Part shown: positions 33,889 through 42,552 of the stretch, piece after piece
Layout of the letters: each line of letters begins with the position of its first letter
How positions within the stretch are numbered: the first letter of the stretch is position 1
Source: an uncultured Lachnospiraceae bacterium
GTDB lineage: Bacteria > Bacillota > Clostridia > Lachnospirales > Lachnospiraceae
NCBI GenBank assembly: GCA_934408585.1
Contig: CAKRVA010000012.1
Coordinates: forward strand, 1 to 54,026
Direction of reading: 5' to 3'
Length of the DNA: 54,026 bases
Notes under the pieces: generated by a model
The model's input: only the letters and a program-made list of their open reading frames with translations
What the model was told of the DNA's origin: nothing
The model's database searches: none
Program-made: the position numbers and the translations under genes

Positions 33889-34200
33889 ATGAATCGTGCA
33901 CAGAAGAATACCATCAATCAGATGCAAAAGAAAATAAGAAAATTGCTGCAGCAGACGCCAAAGCAGAAGCTGGTAAAGAAAATTCATAAGTCCCAAAAGA
34001 ATAGAGAACGTAATCGTCAAAAGATTCAGAAAGTAAAGACAAAATATAAGATAAAAAACATAAAGCAGGAAAGCAAGCGCAAGGATAAATTTCTTGTCCG
34101 AATTGACCGGATTCTGGGCGTTGCGGTGTTCCTGATTGGAGCTGTCATTATGGCGATAGATGGACTGCTCGACAGCAGAAAACTACATGATAAAAAATAG
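33889..34200 (+). CDS. small, very basic protein with C-terminal membrane helix
   Basis: A 103-residue protein of unknown family. Residues 1-75 are packed with Lys, Arg, Gln and Asn and are probably a long amphipathic or coiled helix (NQMQKKIRKLLQQ, KSQKNRERNRQKIQ). A single hydrophobic segment follows (about 76-92, ILGVAVFLIGAVIMAI), with a short polar tail. It could bind RNA, DNA or anionic lipid while anchored to the membrane; that is inference. ATG 33889 follows GAGGG. The in-frame TTG at 33832 is rejected because it is the -35 box. Confidence 0.7.
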   Translation: MNRAQKNTINQMQKKIRKLLQQTPKQKLVKKIHKSQKNRERNRQKIQKVKTKYKIKNIKQESKRKDKFLVRIDRILGVAVFLIGAVIMAIDGLLDSRKLHDKK

Positions 34201-34273
34201 AAGATGCGCTGCAAACAGGCAGCTGCATGTCAGAAAACTACGCACCAGAAAATAAAAATGGGGGGTAACACAA

Positions 34274-35380
34274 GTGGGAAAAACAATTTTAGATTATGAA
34301 ACGGTAGATTTTGATGAGAAAGAGAAATGTCTTGTTATTATTGACCAGACATTGCTTCCGGGAAAAACAGAAATTATAAAGCTGAAGACGGCGCAGGAAA
34401 TCTGGGATGCTATTTATCTGTTAAAGGTCAGAGGGGCACCGGCAATTGGAGTTGCGGCGGCCTTTGGATTATATCAGCTTGCATATCAAATCATAGATAA
34501 AAATACAGATATTGCGTATGACGAGTTTTATAAAGAATTTAAGGAGCAGAAGGATTATCTGAATTCCTCCCGCCCGACGGCAGTAAACCTTTCCTGGGCG
34601 CTGAACCGTATGGATGCACTTTGCCGGAGACTGCATGAAAAAGGAAAAAGTGTTGCCGATATTGTGGAAGAACTTGGAAAAGAAGCAGCAGAAATAAAGA
34701 GAGAGGACATCTGGGTATGCAAGTCGATTGGAGAATTCGGTTTGACACTTGTGAAACCGGGGGATGGAATTCTGACGCATTGTAACGCAGGACAGCTTGC
34801 TACCTGCAAATATGGAACCGCGACGGCACCGATTTACCTGGGACAGGAACGGGGCTATGGCTTTAGGGCTTTTGCGGATGAAACAAGACCACTGCTTCAG
34901 GGAGCAAGACTGACGGCGTATGAACTTCATTCAGCCGGTGTGGATGTTACGCTGATTTGTGACAATATGTCGGCAATGGTAATGAAAAATGGATGGGTAA
35001 ATGCAGTATTTGTAGGATGTGACCGTGTGGCTGCCAATGGGGATGCAGCAAATAAAATCGGAACTTCCGTAGTTGCAGCAGTTGCGAAACAGTACGGTGT
35101 ACCGATGTATATCTGCGCACCAACATCTACCATCGACTATGACTGTCCGACCGGAAATGAAATTCAGATTGAACAGAGAAAACCGGAAGAGGTTACGGAA
35201 ATGTGGTACAAGGAGCGTATGGCTCCGGAGGGAGTAAAAGTATTCAATCCGGCATTTGATGTGACGGACCATTCCCTGATTACAGCAATTGTAACCGAAT
35301 ATGGAATTGCAAGGGCGCCGTTTACGGAATCCCTGCAGGAGATTCGGAGAAAAAAAGAGGCACAGCATGGCAAAAAATAA
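34274..35380 (+). CDS. mtnA: methylthioribose-1-phosphate isomerase
   Basis: A 368-residue enzyme of the eIF2B-related isomerase family that converts 5-methylthioribose-1-phosphate, or the 5-deoxyribose analogue, to the ribulose-1-phosphate form. Signatures are RGAPAIGVAAAFG, HCNAGQLATCKYGTA (catalytic Cys about 178) and VGCDRVAANGDAANKIGT (catalytic Asp about 250). It uses a GTG start after GGGGGG. It overlaps a class II aldolase gene by 14 bp, the combination known from the DHAP shunt for salvage of methylthioadenosine and 5'-deoxyadenosine. No methylthioribose kinase gene is adjacent. Confidence 0.93.
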   Translation: MGKTILDYETVDFDEKEKCLVIIDQTLLPGKTEIIKLKTAQEIWDAIYLLKVRGAPAIGVAAAFGLYQLAYQIIDKNTDIAYDEFYKEFKEQKDYLNSSRPTAVNLSWALNRMDALCRRLHEKGKSVADIVEELGKEAAEIKREDIWVCKSIGEFGLTLVKPGDGILTHCNAGQLATCKYGTATAPIYLGQERGYGFRAFADETRPLLQGARLTAYELHSAGVDVTLICDNMSAMVMKNGWVNAVFVGCDRVAANGDAANKIGTSVVAAVAKQYGVPMYICAPTSTIDYDCPTGNEIQIEQRKPEEVTEMWYKERMAPEGVKVFNPAFDVTDHSLITAIVTEYGIARAPFTESLQEIRRKKEAQHGKK

Positions 35381-36068
35381 ATCATCAAAAAATTACATGT
35401 CTGAAAAACAGGCAAAAGAAGCAATTCTTGATATCGGGCAACGGATGTATGTCCGAAACTTTGTGGCGGCAAATGATGGAAATATTTCCATAAAGACAGG
35501 AGATAATGAAATCTGGGCAACCCCGACCGGTGTTTCCAAAGGATTTATGAAAAAGAAAATGCTGGTGAAGGTTGATTTGGAGGGAAATATTCTTGAGGGA
35601 ACCTATAAGCCTTCTTCAGAGCTGAAAATGCACCTGCGTGCCTACAAAGAAAATCCGGATATCTGTTCCGTATGTCATGCACATCCACCGATTTGTACGA
35701 GCTTTGCCATTGCCGGGATCCCATTGGATATCCCGGTACTTGCCGAGGCAATTATTACACTTGGTGATGTGCCGGTTGCACCCTATGCAGAGCTTGGTTC
35801 CAAAGAAGTGCCGGAGGTGATTGCACCGTATTGCCATACACATAATGGAGTTTTGCTTGCCAATCATGGAGCAGTAACCTGGGCGGAGGATGCCTATGCG
35901 GCATACTATCGGTTGGAATCTATGGAATATTATGCAAATATTTTGCTGATTACAGGAAAAATCCTGGGCAAACAAAATGAATTCACGCAGGAGCAGATTA
36001 ATCGCCTCCTTGCGATGCGTGAAAAATTTGGGATAAAGCGTGGAGGCACACCACATCCAAAACAATAG
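35367..36068 (+). CDS. class II aldolase (probable DHAP-shunt aldolase)
   Basis: A 233-residue zinc-dependent class II aldolase/adducin protein of the fuculose-1-phosphate aldolase type. Zinc histidines are visible in CHAHPP and in CHTHNGVLLANHG, with the phosphate-binding NDGNIS near residue 38. Next to mtnA it would split 5-methylthioribulose- or 5-deoxyribulose-1-phosphate into DHAP and a small aldehyde. The alternative is an ordinary fuculose- or ribulose-phosphate aldolase. I start at 35367 with AGAGG upstream; it overlaps mtnA by 14 bp, implying coupling. Confidence 0.87.
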   Translation: MAKNKSSKNYMSEKQAKEAILDIGQRMYVRNFVAANDGNISIKTGDNEIWATPTGVSKGFMKKKMLVKVDLEGNILEGTYKPSSELKMHLRAYKENPDICSVCHAHPPICTSFAIAGIPLDIPVLAEAIITLGDVPVAPYAELGSKEVPEVIAPYCHTHNGVLLANHGAVTWAEDAYAAYYRLESMEYYANILLITGKILGKQNEFTQEQINRLLAMREKFGIKRGGTPHPKQ

Positions 36069-36140
36069 AAGGTTGTAATGGTTCAGCTATGCGGAACGGT
36101 TAAAAAGTTTATAAAAATTTAAGAATTTTAAGAAATTTTA

Positions 36141-36169
36141 TTGCATATAGAATGATGATATGATATATT
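36141..36169 (+). promoter_or_regulatory. probable promoter of the riboswitch-symporter unit
   Basis: TTGCAT (36141-36146) and TATATT (36164-36169), 17-bp spacer, about 45 bp before the glycine aptamer. Confidence 0.55.
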
Positions 36170-36214
36170 ATCTTATGTTGAAGTGTTAAAGCGTTGAAGT
36201 ATTAATGCTTTTTC

Positions 36215-36358
36215 ATACTCTGGAGAGTCCCTGATAAGGGCGCCGAAGGTGTACGGCAATCCGTGTGGATTGTTAATCTCTCAGGCAAAAGGACAGAGCA
36301 TACTATATGCATGTTCTACTCTTTGGAGGGCTGATTCGTATCAGCTCTTTATTTTTTT
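36215..36358 (+). ncRNA. glycine riboswitch with terminator
   Basis: The leader shows the glycine aptamer signature: CTCTGGAGAGTCCC, then GCGCCGAAGGTG, and AATCTCTCAGGCAAAAGGACAGAG (as separate words, 36218-36298). It appears to be a single aptamer with no full second one. It is followed by a 9-bp terminator stem (36327-36335 with 36340-36348, TCGT loop) and a T-run to 36358. The aptamer-terminator order fits transcriptional control of the downstream alanine/glycine symporter gene. Whether glycine turns it on or off cannot be told by eye. Confidence 0.9.
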
Positions 36359-36418
36359 GCATGATTCCATGGGAAACATGGAAATGCGTATTTTGAAAAA
36401 GAGAGGAAGGAACAAAAA

Positions 36419-37840
36419 ATGAGTTTTGGAGATTTGGTAAACGATGTATTAGGAAAAGTTGACGATTTCGTCTGGGGAGTTCCGCTGATCGTGTTAATTT
36501 TGGCGGTGGGACTTTTGCTGACGTTACGTGTCAGAGGAATACAGTTCCGTAAATTGGGACTGGCATTTAAGTACATATTTGAAAATGACAGCTCGGGAAA
36601 ACATGGTGAAGTCAGCAGCTTCGGTGCTCTTTGTACCGCATTATCTGCAACCATCGGAACCGGAAACATTGTCGGTGTTGCAACTGCAATTTGTGCCGGT
36701 GGTCCCGGAGCACTGTTCTGGATGTGGATTGCCGCATTACTTGGAACTGCGACAAAGTATGCAGAATGTCTTTTGGCAACCAAATACCGTGTGGTAGCAG
36801 AAGACGGACATATTTTGGGCGGACCCTTCTACTATATCGAAAATGGTATGGGAAAGAAATGGAAATGGCTTGGTGTGTTTTTCGCAATTTTTGGCCTTGG
36901 TGCCGGACTTCTTGGTATCGGAACGATTACACAGGTAAACGGTATTACTACCGCAGTAGAGAACTTCTTTGACCCGGCAAAAGCACATATTGCATTTAAT
37001 ATTGGGGAATATTCCTATACATGGGCCGTAGTGATTTCCGGTGTTCTTGTGACATTGTGCGTTGCACTCGTTGTTATTGGCGGTATTAAGCGTATTTCCA
37101 ATGTATCACAGGTTATTGTGCCGTTTATGGCAGTGTTGTATGTAGTATTTGCCATCATTATTCTTGGGGCAAATATTACGAAGATTCCGGCAGCTTTTGT
37201 GGAAATCATTGAAGGTGCATTTGGTATTAAGCCGTTTACGGGTGGTGTGTTAGGTTCGATACTTATTGCTATGCAGAAGGGTATTGCAAGAGGTATCTTC
37301 TCTAACGAAGCAGGACTTGGTAGTGCACCGATTGCAGCTGCAGCAGCAAAAGTGGATTCTCCTGCCAAGCAGGGATTGATTTCGATGACCGGTACCGTAA
37401 TTGATACTTTAATTATTTGTACCATGACAGGTCTTACCATTGTATTGACCGGTGCATATAAAGTAGAAGGATTGGAAGGTGCTGCCGTTACCGATTATGC
37501 ATTCCAGAACGGACTTCATTTCCTTCCAAACGGATTTGCTTCATTTGTATTAATGGTCTGCCTTGTATTCTTTGCGTTTACGACTATTCTTGGCTGGGAT
37601 TACTACAGTGAAAGATGTCTGGAGTATCTGACCGGCGGCAAGATGAAGGTAGTAAAGGTATATCGTTGGCTATATATCCTTGCCGTTTTGATTGGACCGT
37701 TTTTAACCGTATCTGCCGTATGGACACTTGCAGATATTATGAATGGTCTGATGGCACTTCCAAACCTCATTGCATTGATTGCATTGAGTGGTGTGGTTGC
37801 AGCAGAAACGAAATTGTATTTTGACAATTTGAAGAAATAA
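36419..37840 (+). CDS. alanine/glycine:cation symporter
   Basis: A 473-residue AGCS-family transporter with about eleven membrane helices. Family segments include LSATIGTGNIVGVATAICAGGPGALFWMW (split over residues about 77-105) and FSNEAGLGSAPIAAAAA. It moves alanine or glycine with Na+ or H+. The glycine riboswitch in its leader indicates that glycine is a relevant substrate. An AGAGGAAGG site precedes the ATG. A terminator follows, so it is monocistronic. Confidence 0.94.
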   Translation: MSFGDLVNDVLGKVDDFVWGVPLIVLILAVGLLLTLRVRGIQFRKLGLAFKYIFENDSSGKHGEVSSFGALCTALSATIGTGNIVGVATAICAGGPGALFWMWIAALLGTATKYAECLLATKYRVVAEDGHILGGPFYYIENGMGKKWKWLGVFFAIFGLGAGLLGIGTITQVNGITTAVENFFDPAKAHIAFNIGEYSYTWAVVISGVLVTLCVALVVIGGIKRISNVSQVIVPFMAVLYVVFAIIILGANITKIPAAFVEIIEGAFGIKPFTGGVLGSILIAMQKGIARGIFSNEAGLGSAPIAAAAAKVDSPAKQGLISMTGTVIDTLIICTMTGLTIVLTGAYKVEGLEGAAVTDYAFQNGLHFLPNGFASFVLMVCLVFFAFTTILGWDYYSERCLEYLTGGKMKVVKVYRWLYILAVLIGPFLTVSAVWTLADIMNGLMALPNLIALIALSGVVAAETKLYFDNLKK

Positions 37841-37860
37841 CGGGAATTTATAAATACCGA

Positions 37861-37890
37861 AAGGGAGTTGGTCACACAACTCCCTTTTTT
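37861..37890 (+). terminator. terminator of the symporter gene
   Basis: 10-bp stem (37861-37870 with 37877-37886), ending in a T-run to 37890. Confidence 0.92.
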
Positions 37891-37972
37891 CATGCATTTT
37901 ACTAGACACCAAACGGGAAAAGTAGTAAATTAATGATATGTATGTGTCAGATTATGGAAAGGATGATGTGTG

Positions 37973-39157
37973 ATGGAAAGAAAAGTTGTTTTAGCTGGAG
38001 CATGCCGTACGGCAATTGGAACGATGGGCGGAACATTAAGTAATACACCGGCACCTGATTTGGGAACCGTTGTAATAAAGGAAGCATTAAAAAGAGCCGG
38101 TGTAAAGCCGGAGCAGGTAGATGAAGTATATATGGGATGTGTAATCCAGGCAGGACTTGGACAGAACCCGGCAAGACAGGCAGCGGTAAACGCCGGAATC
38201 CCGGTAGAGGTACCGGCAACCACGATTAATGTACTTTGTGGTTCAGGACTTCATTGTGTGAACCTTGCAGCAAAGCTGATTGCATGTGGAGATGCCGATA
38301 TTATTGTGGCAGGTGGTATGGAAAATATGTCCAAGGCACCGTATTTGTTATATAATGCAAGATTTGGCTATCGTATGGGTGCAGCTATGATGGATGATGC
38401 ACTGTTACGCGATGCACTTCATGATGCTTTTGGCGGATATCATATGGGAATTACTGCAGAAAACATTGCAGAGGACTGGGGACTTACCAGAGAACAGCTC
38501 GATGAGTTTGCAGCATGGAGCCAGAATAAGTGCGAAAAGGCACGTGCAGAAGGTAAGTTTAAAGACGAAATTGTTCCGATTGAGGTTAAGCAGAAAAAAG
38601 GAACAGTGATTTTTGATACCGATGAAGGACCAAGAGCAGGAGTTACGGTAGAGAGCCTTAGCAAGCTGCGTCCTGCATTTAAGGAAGGCGGTAAGGTTAC
38701 CGCAGGTAATGCATCCGGAATTAATGACGGTGCAGCTGCCATCGTGGTAATGAGTGAAGAAAAGGCAAAAGAACTTGGCATCAAGCCGATGGCAACCTGG
38801 ATTGGCGGAGAACTGGCAGGGGTAGAACCAAGAATTATGGGAATCGGCCCGGTTGCTTCTACGCGTAAGGTAATGGCAAAGAAAGGTTATAAAATTGAGG
38901 ACTTTGATCTGATTGAGGCAAACGAAGCATTTGCAGCGCAGTCAGTTGCAGTAGGTCATGACCTTGGATTTGATATGGATAAATTAAATGTAAATGGTAG
39001 TGCGATTGCACTTGGACATCCGGTTGGTGCATCGGGATGCCGTATTCTGGTTACATTGTTATATGAAATGCAAAGGCGCCATGCAAAGAAAGGACTTGCA
39101 ACACTTTGCGTAGGTGGCGGTATGGGATGCTCTGCCATTGTGGAAATGGAAGATTAA
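37973..39157 (+). CDS. second acetyl-CoA acetyltransferase
   Basis: A 394-residue thiolase, a close paralogue of the one in the butyrate operon and almost the same length. Cys89 in NVLCGSGLHC, GHPVGASGCR and CVGGGMGCS are all present, so it should be active. It lies outside any obvious fatty-acid cluster, 20 bp before gatC. It may supply acetoacetyl-CoA under other conditions, or degrade it. I use ATG 37973, with AAAGGA upstream, not the GTG just before. Confidence 0.93.
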   Translation: MERKVVLAGACRTAIGTMGGTLSNTPAPDLGTVVIKEALKRAGVKPEQVDEVYMGCVIQAGLGQNPARQAAVNAGIPVEVPATTINVLCGSGLHCVNLAAKLIACGDADIIVAGGMENMSKAPYLLYNARFGYRMGAAMMDDALLRDALHDAFGGYHMGITAENIAEDWGLTREQLDEFAAWSQNKCEKARAEGKFKDEIVPIEVKQKKGTVIFDTDEGPRAGVTVESLSKLRPAFKEGGKVTAGNASGINDGAAAIVVMSEEKAKELGIKPMATWIGGELAGVEPRIMGIGPVASTRKVMAKKGYKIEDFDLIEANEAFAAQSVAVGHDLGFDMDKLNVNGSAIALGHPVGASGCRILVTLLYEMQRRHAKKGLATLCVGGGMGCSAIVEMED

Positions 39158-39177
39158 CAGGAAGGATTGGAACGTTT

Positions 39178-39471
39178 ATGGCAAATATTATTTCAGATGA
39201 AACCATTGAATATGTAGGAATCCTTGCAAAGCTTGAACTCTCGGAAGAAGAGAAGGAACAGGCAAAAAAGGATATGGGCAGTATGCTTGATTATATTGAT
39301 AAGCTGGGCGAACTGGATACGACGGGCGTGGAACCGATGTCCCATGTTTTTCCAGTACAGAATGTTTTCCGTGAAGATGTTGTTACAAACGGAGACATGC
39401 GCGAGGACATTTTACAAAATGCACCCGGCGTGAAGGACGGCATGTTTATGGTGCCGAGAACATTTGATTAG
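39178..39471 (+). CDS. gatC: Asp/Glu-tRNA amidotransferase subunit C
   Basis: A 97-residue GatC, the small subunit that clamps GatA to GatB. Typical segments are YVGILAKLELSEEE, DKLGELDTTGVEPMSHVFPVQNVFREDVV and a C-terminal FMVPRTFD. It starts 20 bp after the thiolase and 14 bp before gatA. The longer in-frame start inside the thiolase gene is not used. Confidence 0.95.
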   Translation: MANIISDETIEYVGILAKLELSEEEKEQAKKDMGSMLDYIDKLGELDTTGVEPMSHVFPVQNVFREDVVTNGDMREDILQNAPGVKDGMFMVPRTFD

Positions 39472-39485
39472 AAAGGAAATATTGC

Positions 39486-40946
39486 ATGAGAATCTTAGAT
39501 TACACAGCGGTAGAACTGGCAGAAGCAATTAAAAAGAAAGAAGTTACCGTTATGGAAGCAGTAGAAGCAGTTCTTCAGCAGATAAAGGCAAAAGAAGAAA
39601 CACTTCACTGCTATGTAACGATTGACGAAGAAGGTGCCAGAAAGCAGGCACAGGAGATTCAGGAAAAGATTAATGCCGGAGAGTTAAATGGTCCACTTGC
39701 AGGAGTTCCGGTAGCAATTAAGGATAACATGTGTACGAAAGGAATGCTGACAACCTGCTCTTCCAAAATTCTTGGAAACTTTATTCCAACGTTTTCTTCG
39801 GAGGCAGTATTGAATTTGCAGAAAGCAGGAGCAGTAATTCTCGGAAAAACCAATATGGATGAATTTGCAATGGGGTCGACAACAGAAACCTCTGCATTTG
39901 GAGCAACAAGAAACCCCTGGCAGGAAGAGCATGTACCCGGAGGTTCCTCCGGAGGTTCTGCAGCAGCAGTTGCAGCCGAAGAATGCTTTTTTGCATTGGG
40001 CTCTGATACCGGTGGTTCGATTCGTCAGCCGGCATCCTATTGTGGCGTCGTTGGTATGAAGCCTACGTATGGAACTGTATCCCGTTACGGACTGATTGCT
40101 TATGGCTCTTCTCTGGATCAGATAGGACCTTTATGTAAGGATGTCAGAGACTGTGCAACGATTATGGAAGTAATTGCATCCCATGATACGAAGGATTCTA
40201 CATCCGTAGAGCGTGAGGATACCGATTTTACATCCGCGCTTGTCGATGATGTAAAAGGAATGAAGATTGGAATTCCGAGAGATTATTTTGGAGAAGGACT
40301 TGATTCTGAAGTAAAAGATGCGGTTTTACAGGCAGCAGAGGAATTGAAGAAAAAGGGCGCGATTGTAGAAGAATTTGACTTAAGCCTTGTGGAATATGCC
40401 ATTCCGACCTATTATACGATTGCAGCAGCAGAGGCAAGCTCCAACCTGGAACGATTTGACGGTATTAAATACGGATATCGTACTGAAGAGTACGAAGGAC
40501 TTCATAATATGTATAAAAAGACACGTTCCGAAGGATTTGGACCGGAGGTAAAACGTCGTATCATGCTGGGAAGCTTTGTGCTGAGCTCCGGATACTATGA
40601 TGCTTATTATTTGAAAGCGCTTCGCGTAAAGGCACTGATTAAGAAAGCCTTTGATGAAGCTTTTGCAAAATATGATTTGATTCTTGCACCATGTGCGCCG
40701 ACAACGGCACCAAAGCTGGGAGACAGCTTGTCTGATCCGATTAAAATGTATTTAAGTGATATTTATACGATTTCAGTAAATCTTGCAGGTCTTCCGGGAA
40801 TCAGCATTCCCTGTGGAATAGACTCTAAGGGATTGCCTATCGGGTTACAGATGATTGGAGACTGCTTTAAGGAAAAGAACCTGATTCGTGCAGCGTATAC
40901 TTATGAATGTAGCCGGGGAGCTTTTGGAAGAAAGGAGGACAGGTAA
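39486..40946 (+). CDS. gatA: Asp/Glu-tRNA amidotransferase subunit A
   Basis: A 486-residue amidase-signature enzyme that releases ammonia from glutamine for transfer to misacylated tRNA. The Ser-cis-Ser-Lys triad is visible: Lys79 (AIKDN), Ser154 (PGGSSGGS) and nucleophile Ser178 (DTGGSIRQP). Length is typical. The gene ends exactly where gatB begins, with no intervening base, so the two are tightly coupled. Confidence 0.97.
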   Translation: MRILDYTAVELAEAIKKKEVTVMEAVEAVLQQIKAKEETLHCYVTIDEEGARKQAQEIQEKINAGELNGPLAGVPVAIKDNMCTKGMLTTCSSKILGNFIPTFSSEAVLNLQKAGAVILGKTNMDEFAMGSTTETSAFGATRNPWQEEHVPGGSSGGSAAAVAAEECFFALGSDTGGSIRQPASYCGVVGMKPTYGTVSRYGLIAYGSSLDQIGPLCKDVRDCATIMEVIASHDTKDSTSVEREDTDFTSALVDDVKGMKIGIPRDYFGEGLDSEVKDAVLQAAEELKKKGAIVEEFDLSLVEYAIPTYYTIAAAEASSNLERFDGIKYGYRTEEYEGLHNMYKKTRSEGFGPEVKRRIMLGSFVLSSGYYDAYYLKALRVKALIKKAFDEAFAKYDLILAPCAPTTAPKLGDSLSDPIKMYLSDIYTISVNLAGLPGISIPCGIDSKGLPIGLQMIGDCFKEKNLIRAAYTYECSRGAFGRKEDR

Positions 40947-42377
40947 ATGGCAAAACAGTATGAAACAGTCATTGGTCTGGAAGTCCATGTCGAGCTTGCA
41001 ACAAAGACCAAAATTTTCTGCGGATGCTCTACTGCGTTTGGTGGAGACCCGAATACACATACCTGCCCTGTTTGTACCGGTATGCCGGGAAGTCTTCCGG
41101 TGCTCAATAAACAGGTTTTGGAATATGCGGTTGCCGTAGGTCTTGCAACCAACTGCACAATTACACAATATTGTAAATTTGACAGAAAGAATTATTTTTA
41201 TCCGGATAATCCACAGAATTACCAGATTTCGCAGTTGTATCTGCCTATTTGCAGAAACGGTAAGGTTGAAATTGAAACAGAAGAGGGTACCAAGTTTATC
41301 GGAATCCATGAGATTCATATGGAAGAGGATGCCGGAAAACTGATTCATGATGAGTGGGAGGACTGCTCCTTAGTCGATTATAACCGTTCCGGAGTTCCGC
41401 TGATTGAAATCGTATCCGAGCCGGATATGCGTAGTGCCGATGAAGTTATTGCTTATCTGGAAAAGCTTCGTATGATTGTACAGTATCTGGGTGCTTCCGA
41501 TTGTAAGCTTCAGGAAGGCTCCATGCGTGCAGACGTAAACCTTTCCGTGCGTGAGGTGGGAGCAACGGAATTCGGAACACGTACGGAAATGAAGAACCTT
41601 AACTCCTTTAAATCCATCCGCCGTGCGATTGAAGGCGAGCGTGAACGCCAGATTGATTTGATTGAGGACGGGCAGAAGGTTATTCAGGAAACAAGACGTT
41701 GGGACGACAATGTCGGCGAATCTTATGCGATGCGTAGCAAAGAGGATGCACAGGATTACCGTTATTTCCCGGACCCGGATTTGGTTCCGATTGTATTAAG
41801 TGATGAATTCCTGGAAAAGATTCGTGAACAACAGCCGGAATTCCGAAATGAAAAGATGGAACGTTATCGGAGAGAATTCGAAATACCGGATTATGATATT
41901 GATATTATTACAGGCTCCAAGCGGATGGCAGATCTTTTTGAAGCAACTGTAGCGTTGGGAGCAGCACCGAAAAAGGTTTCCAACTGGCTGATGGGTGAAA
42001 CGCTCCGTCTGTTGAAAGAAGAAGAGATGGATGCCGAGGATATCTGTTTTTCACCGGAGCATCTGGCAGCGCTGATTCAGTTACAGGATTCCAAAGCTAT
42101 CAATGGTTCTGTGGCAAAAGAAGTGTTTGAGGTGATGTTCCATGAGGATATTGACCCGGTAGCATATGTCGAAGAAAAAGGACTGAAAACCGTAAATGAT
42201 GAGGGAGCGCTTCGCAAGACCATAGAAGAGGTAATTGCTGCAAATCCGCAATCCGTAGAAGACTACCGGAACGGAAAAGAAAAAGCAATTGGTTTCCTGG
42301 TAGGACAGACCATGAAAGCCATGCAGGGAAAATGTGATCCCGGTATGGTAAATCAGTTATTAAAGGAATTGCTATAA
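40947..42377 (+). CDS. gatB: Asp/Glu-tRNA amidotransferase subunit B
   Basis: A 476-residue GatB that binds Glu-tRNA(Gln) and/or Asp-tRNA(Asn), activates the acyl group and amidates it. Features are GLEVHVEL, a zinc site CGCS...CPVC (about 26-43), the SVREVGATEFGTRTEMKNLNSF region (as adjacent words) and a YqeY-like tail at the C-terminus. Because glnS is also present in this window, GatCAB may work mainly on Asp-tRNA(Asn). Confidence 0.97.
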   Translation: MAKQYETVIGLEVHVELATKTKIFCGCSTAFGGDPNTHTCPVCTGMPGSLPVLNKQVLEYAVAVGLATNCTITQYCKFDRKNYFYPDNPQNYQISQLYLPICRNGKVEIETEEGTKFIGIHEIHMEEDAGKLIHDEWEDCSLVDYNRSGVPLIEIVSEPDMRSADEVIAYLEKLRMIVQYLGASDCKLQEGSMRADVNLSVREVGATEFGTRTEMKNLNSFKSIRRAIEGERERQIDLIEDGQKVIQETRRWDDNVGESYAMRSKEDAQDYRYFPDPDLVPIVLSDEFLEKIREQQPEFRNEKMERYRREFEIPDYDIDIITGSKRMADLFEATVALGAAPKKVSNWLMGETLRLLKEEEMDAEDICFSPEHLAALIQLQDSKAINGSVAKEVFEVMFHEDIDPVAYVEEKGLKTVNDEGALRKTIEEVIAANPQSVEDYRNGKEKAIGFLVGQTMKAMQGKCDPGMVNQLLKELL

Positions 42378-42386
42378 AGAAAACTC

Positions 42387-42429
42387 AAAAAGAGCTTTTT
42401 GTGATTTTGTACAAAAAAGCTCTTTTTTC
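42387..42429 (+). terminator. terminator of gatCAB
   Basis: Stem of about 14 bp built on AAAAAGAGC / GCTCTTTTTT, ending in a T-run. The A/T symmetry could also work on the minus strand. Confidence 0.88.
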
Positions 42430-42454
42430 TTTGTCTGTTTTTACATATTTCCCA

Positions 42455-42483
42455 TTGCATAACCGGATAGAATATGGTAGAAT
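42455..42483 (+). promoter_or_regulatory. promoter of the ACT-hom-lysC unit
   Basis: TTGCAT (42455-42460) and TAGAAT (42478-42483), 17-bp spacer, with TG one base before the -10 box. Confidence 0.65.
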
Positions 42484-42552
42484 ATCCATCAATGGCGAAC
42501 AAGTGTCTTTGAGCGAAAGACCAATAAAGACGAGTGTACGTGGGAGAAACAC

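Noticed and set aside
36298..36326. Second glycine aptamer
   Set aside because: The bases between the first aptamer and the terminator are too few and lack the GCGCCGAAGG core.
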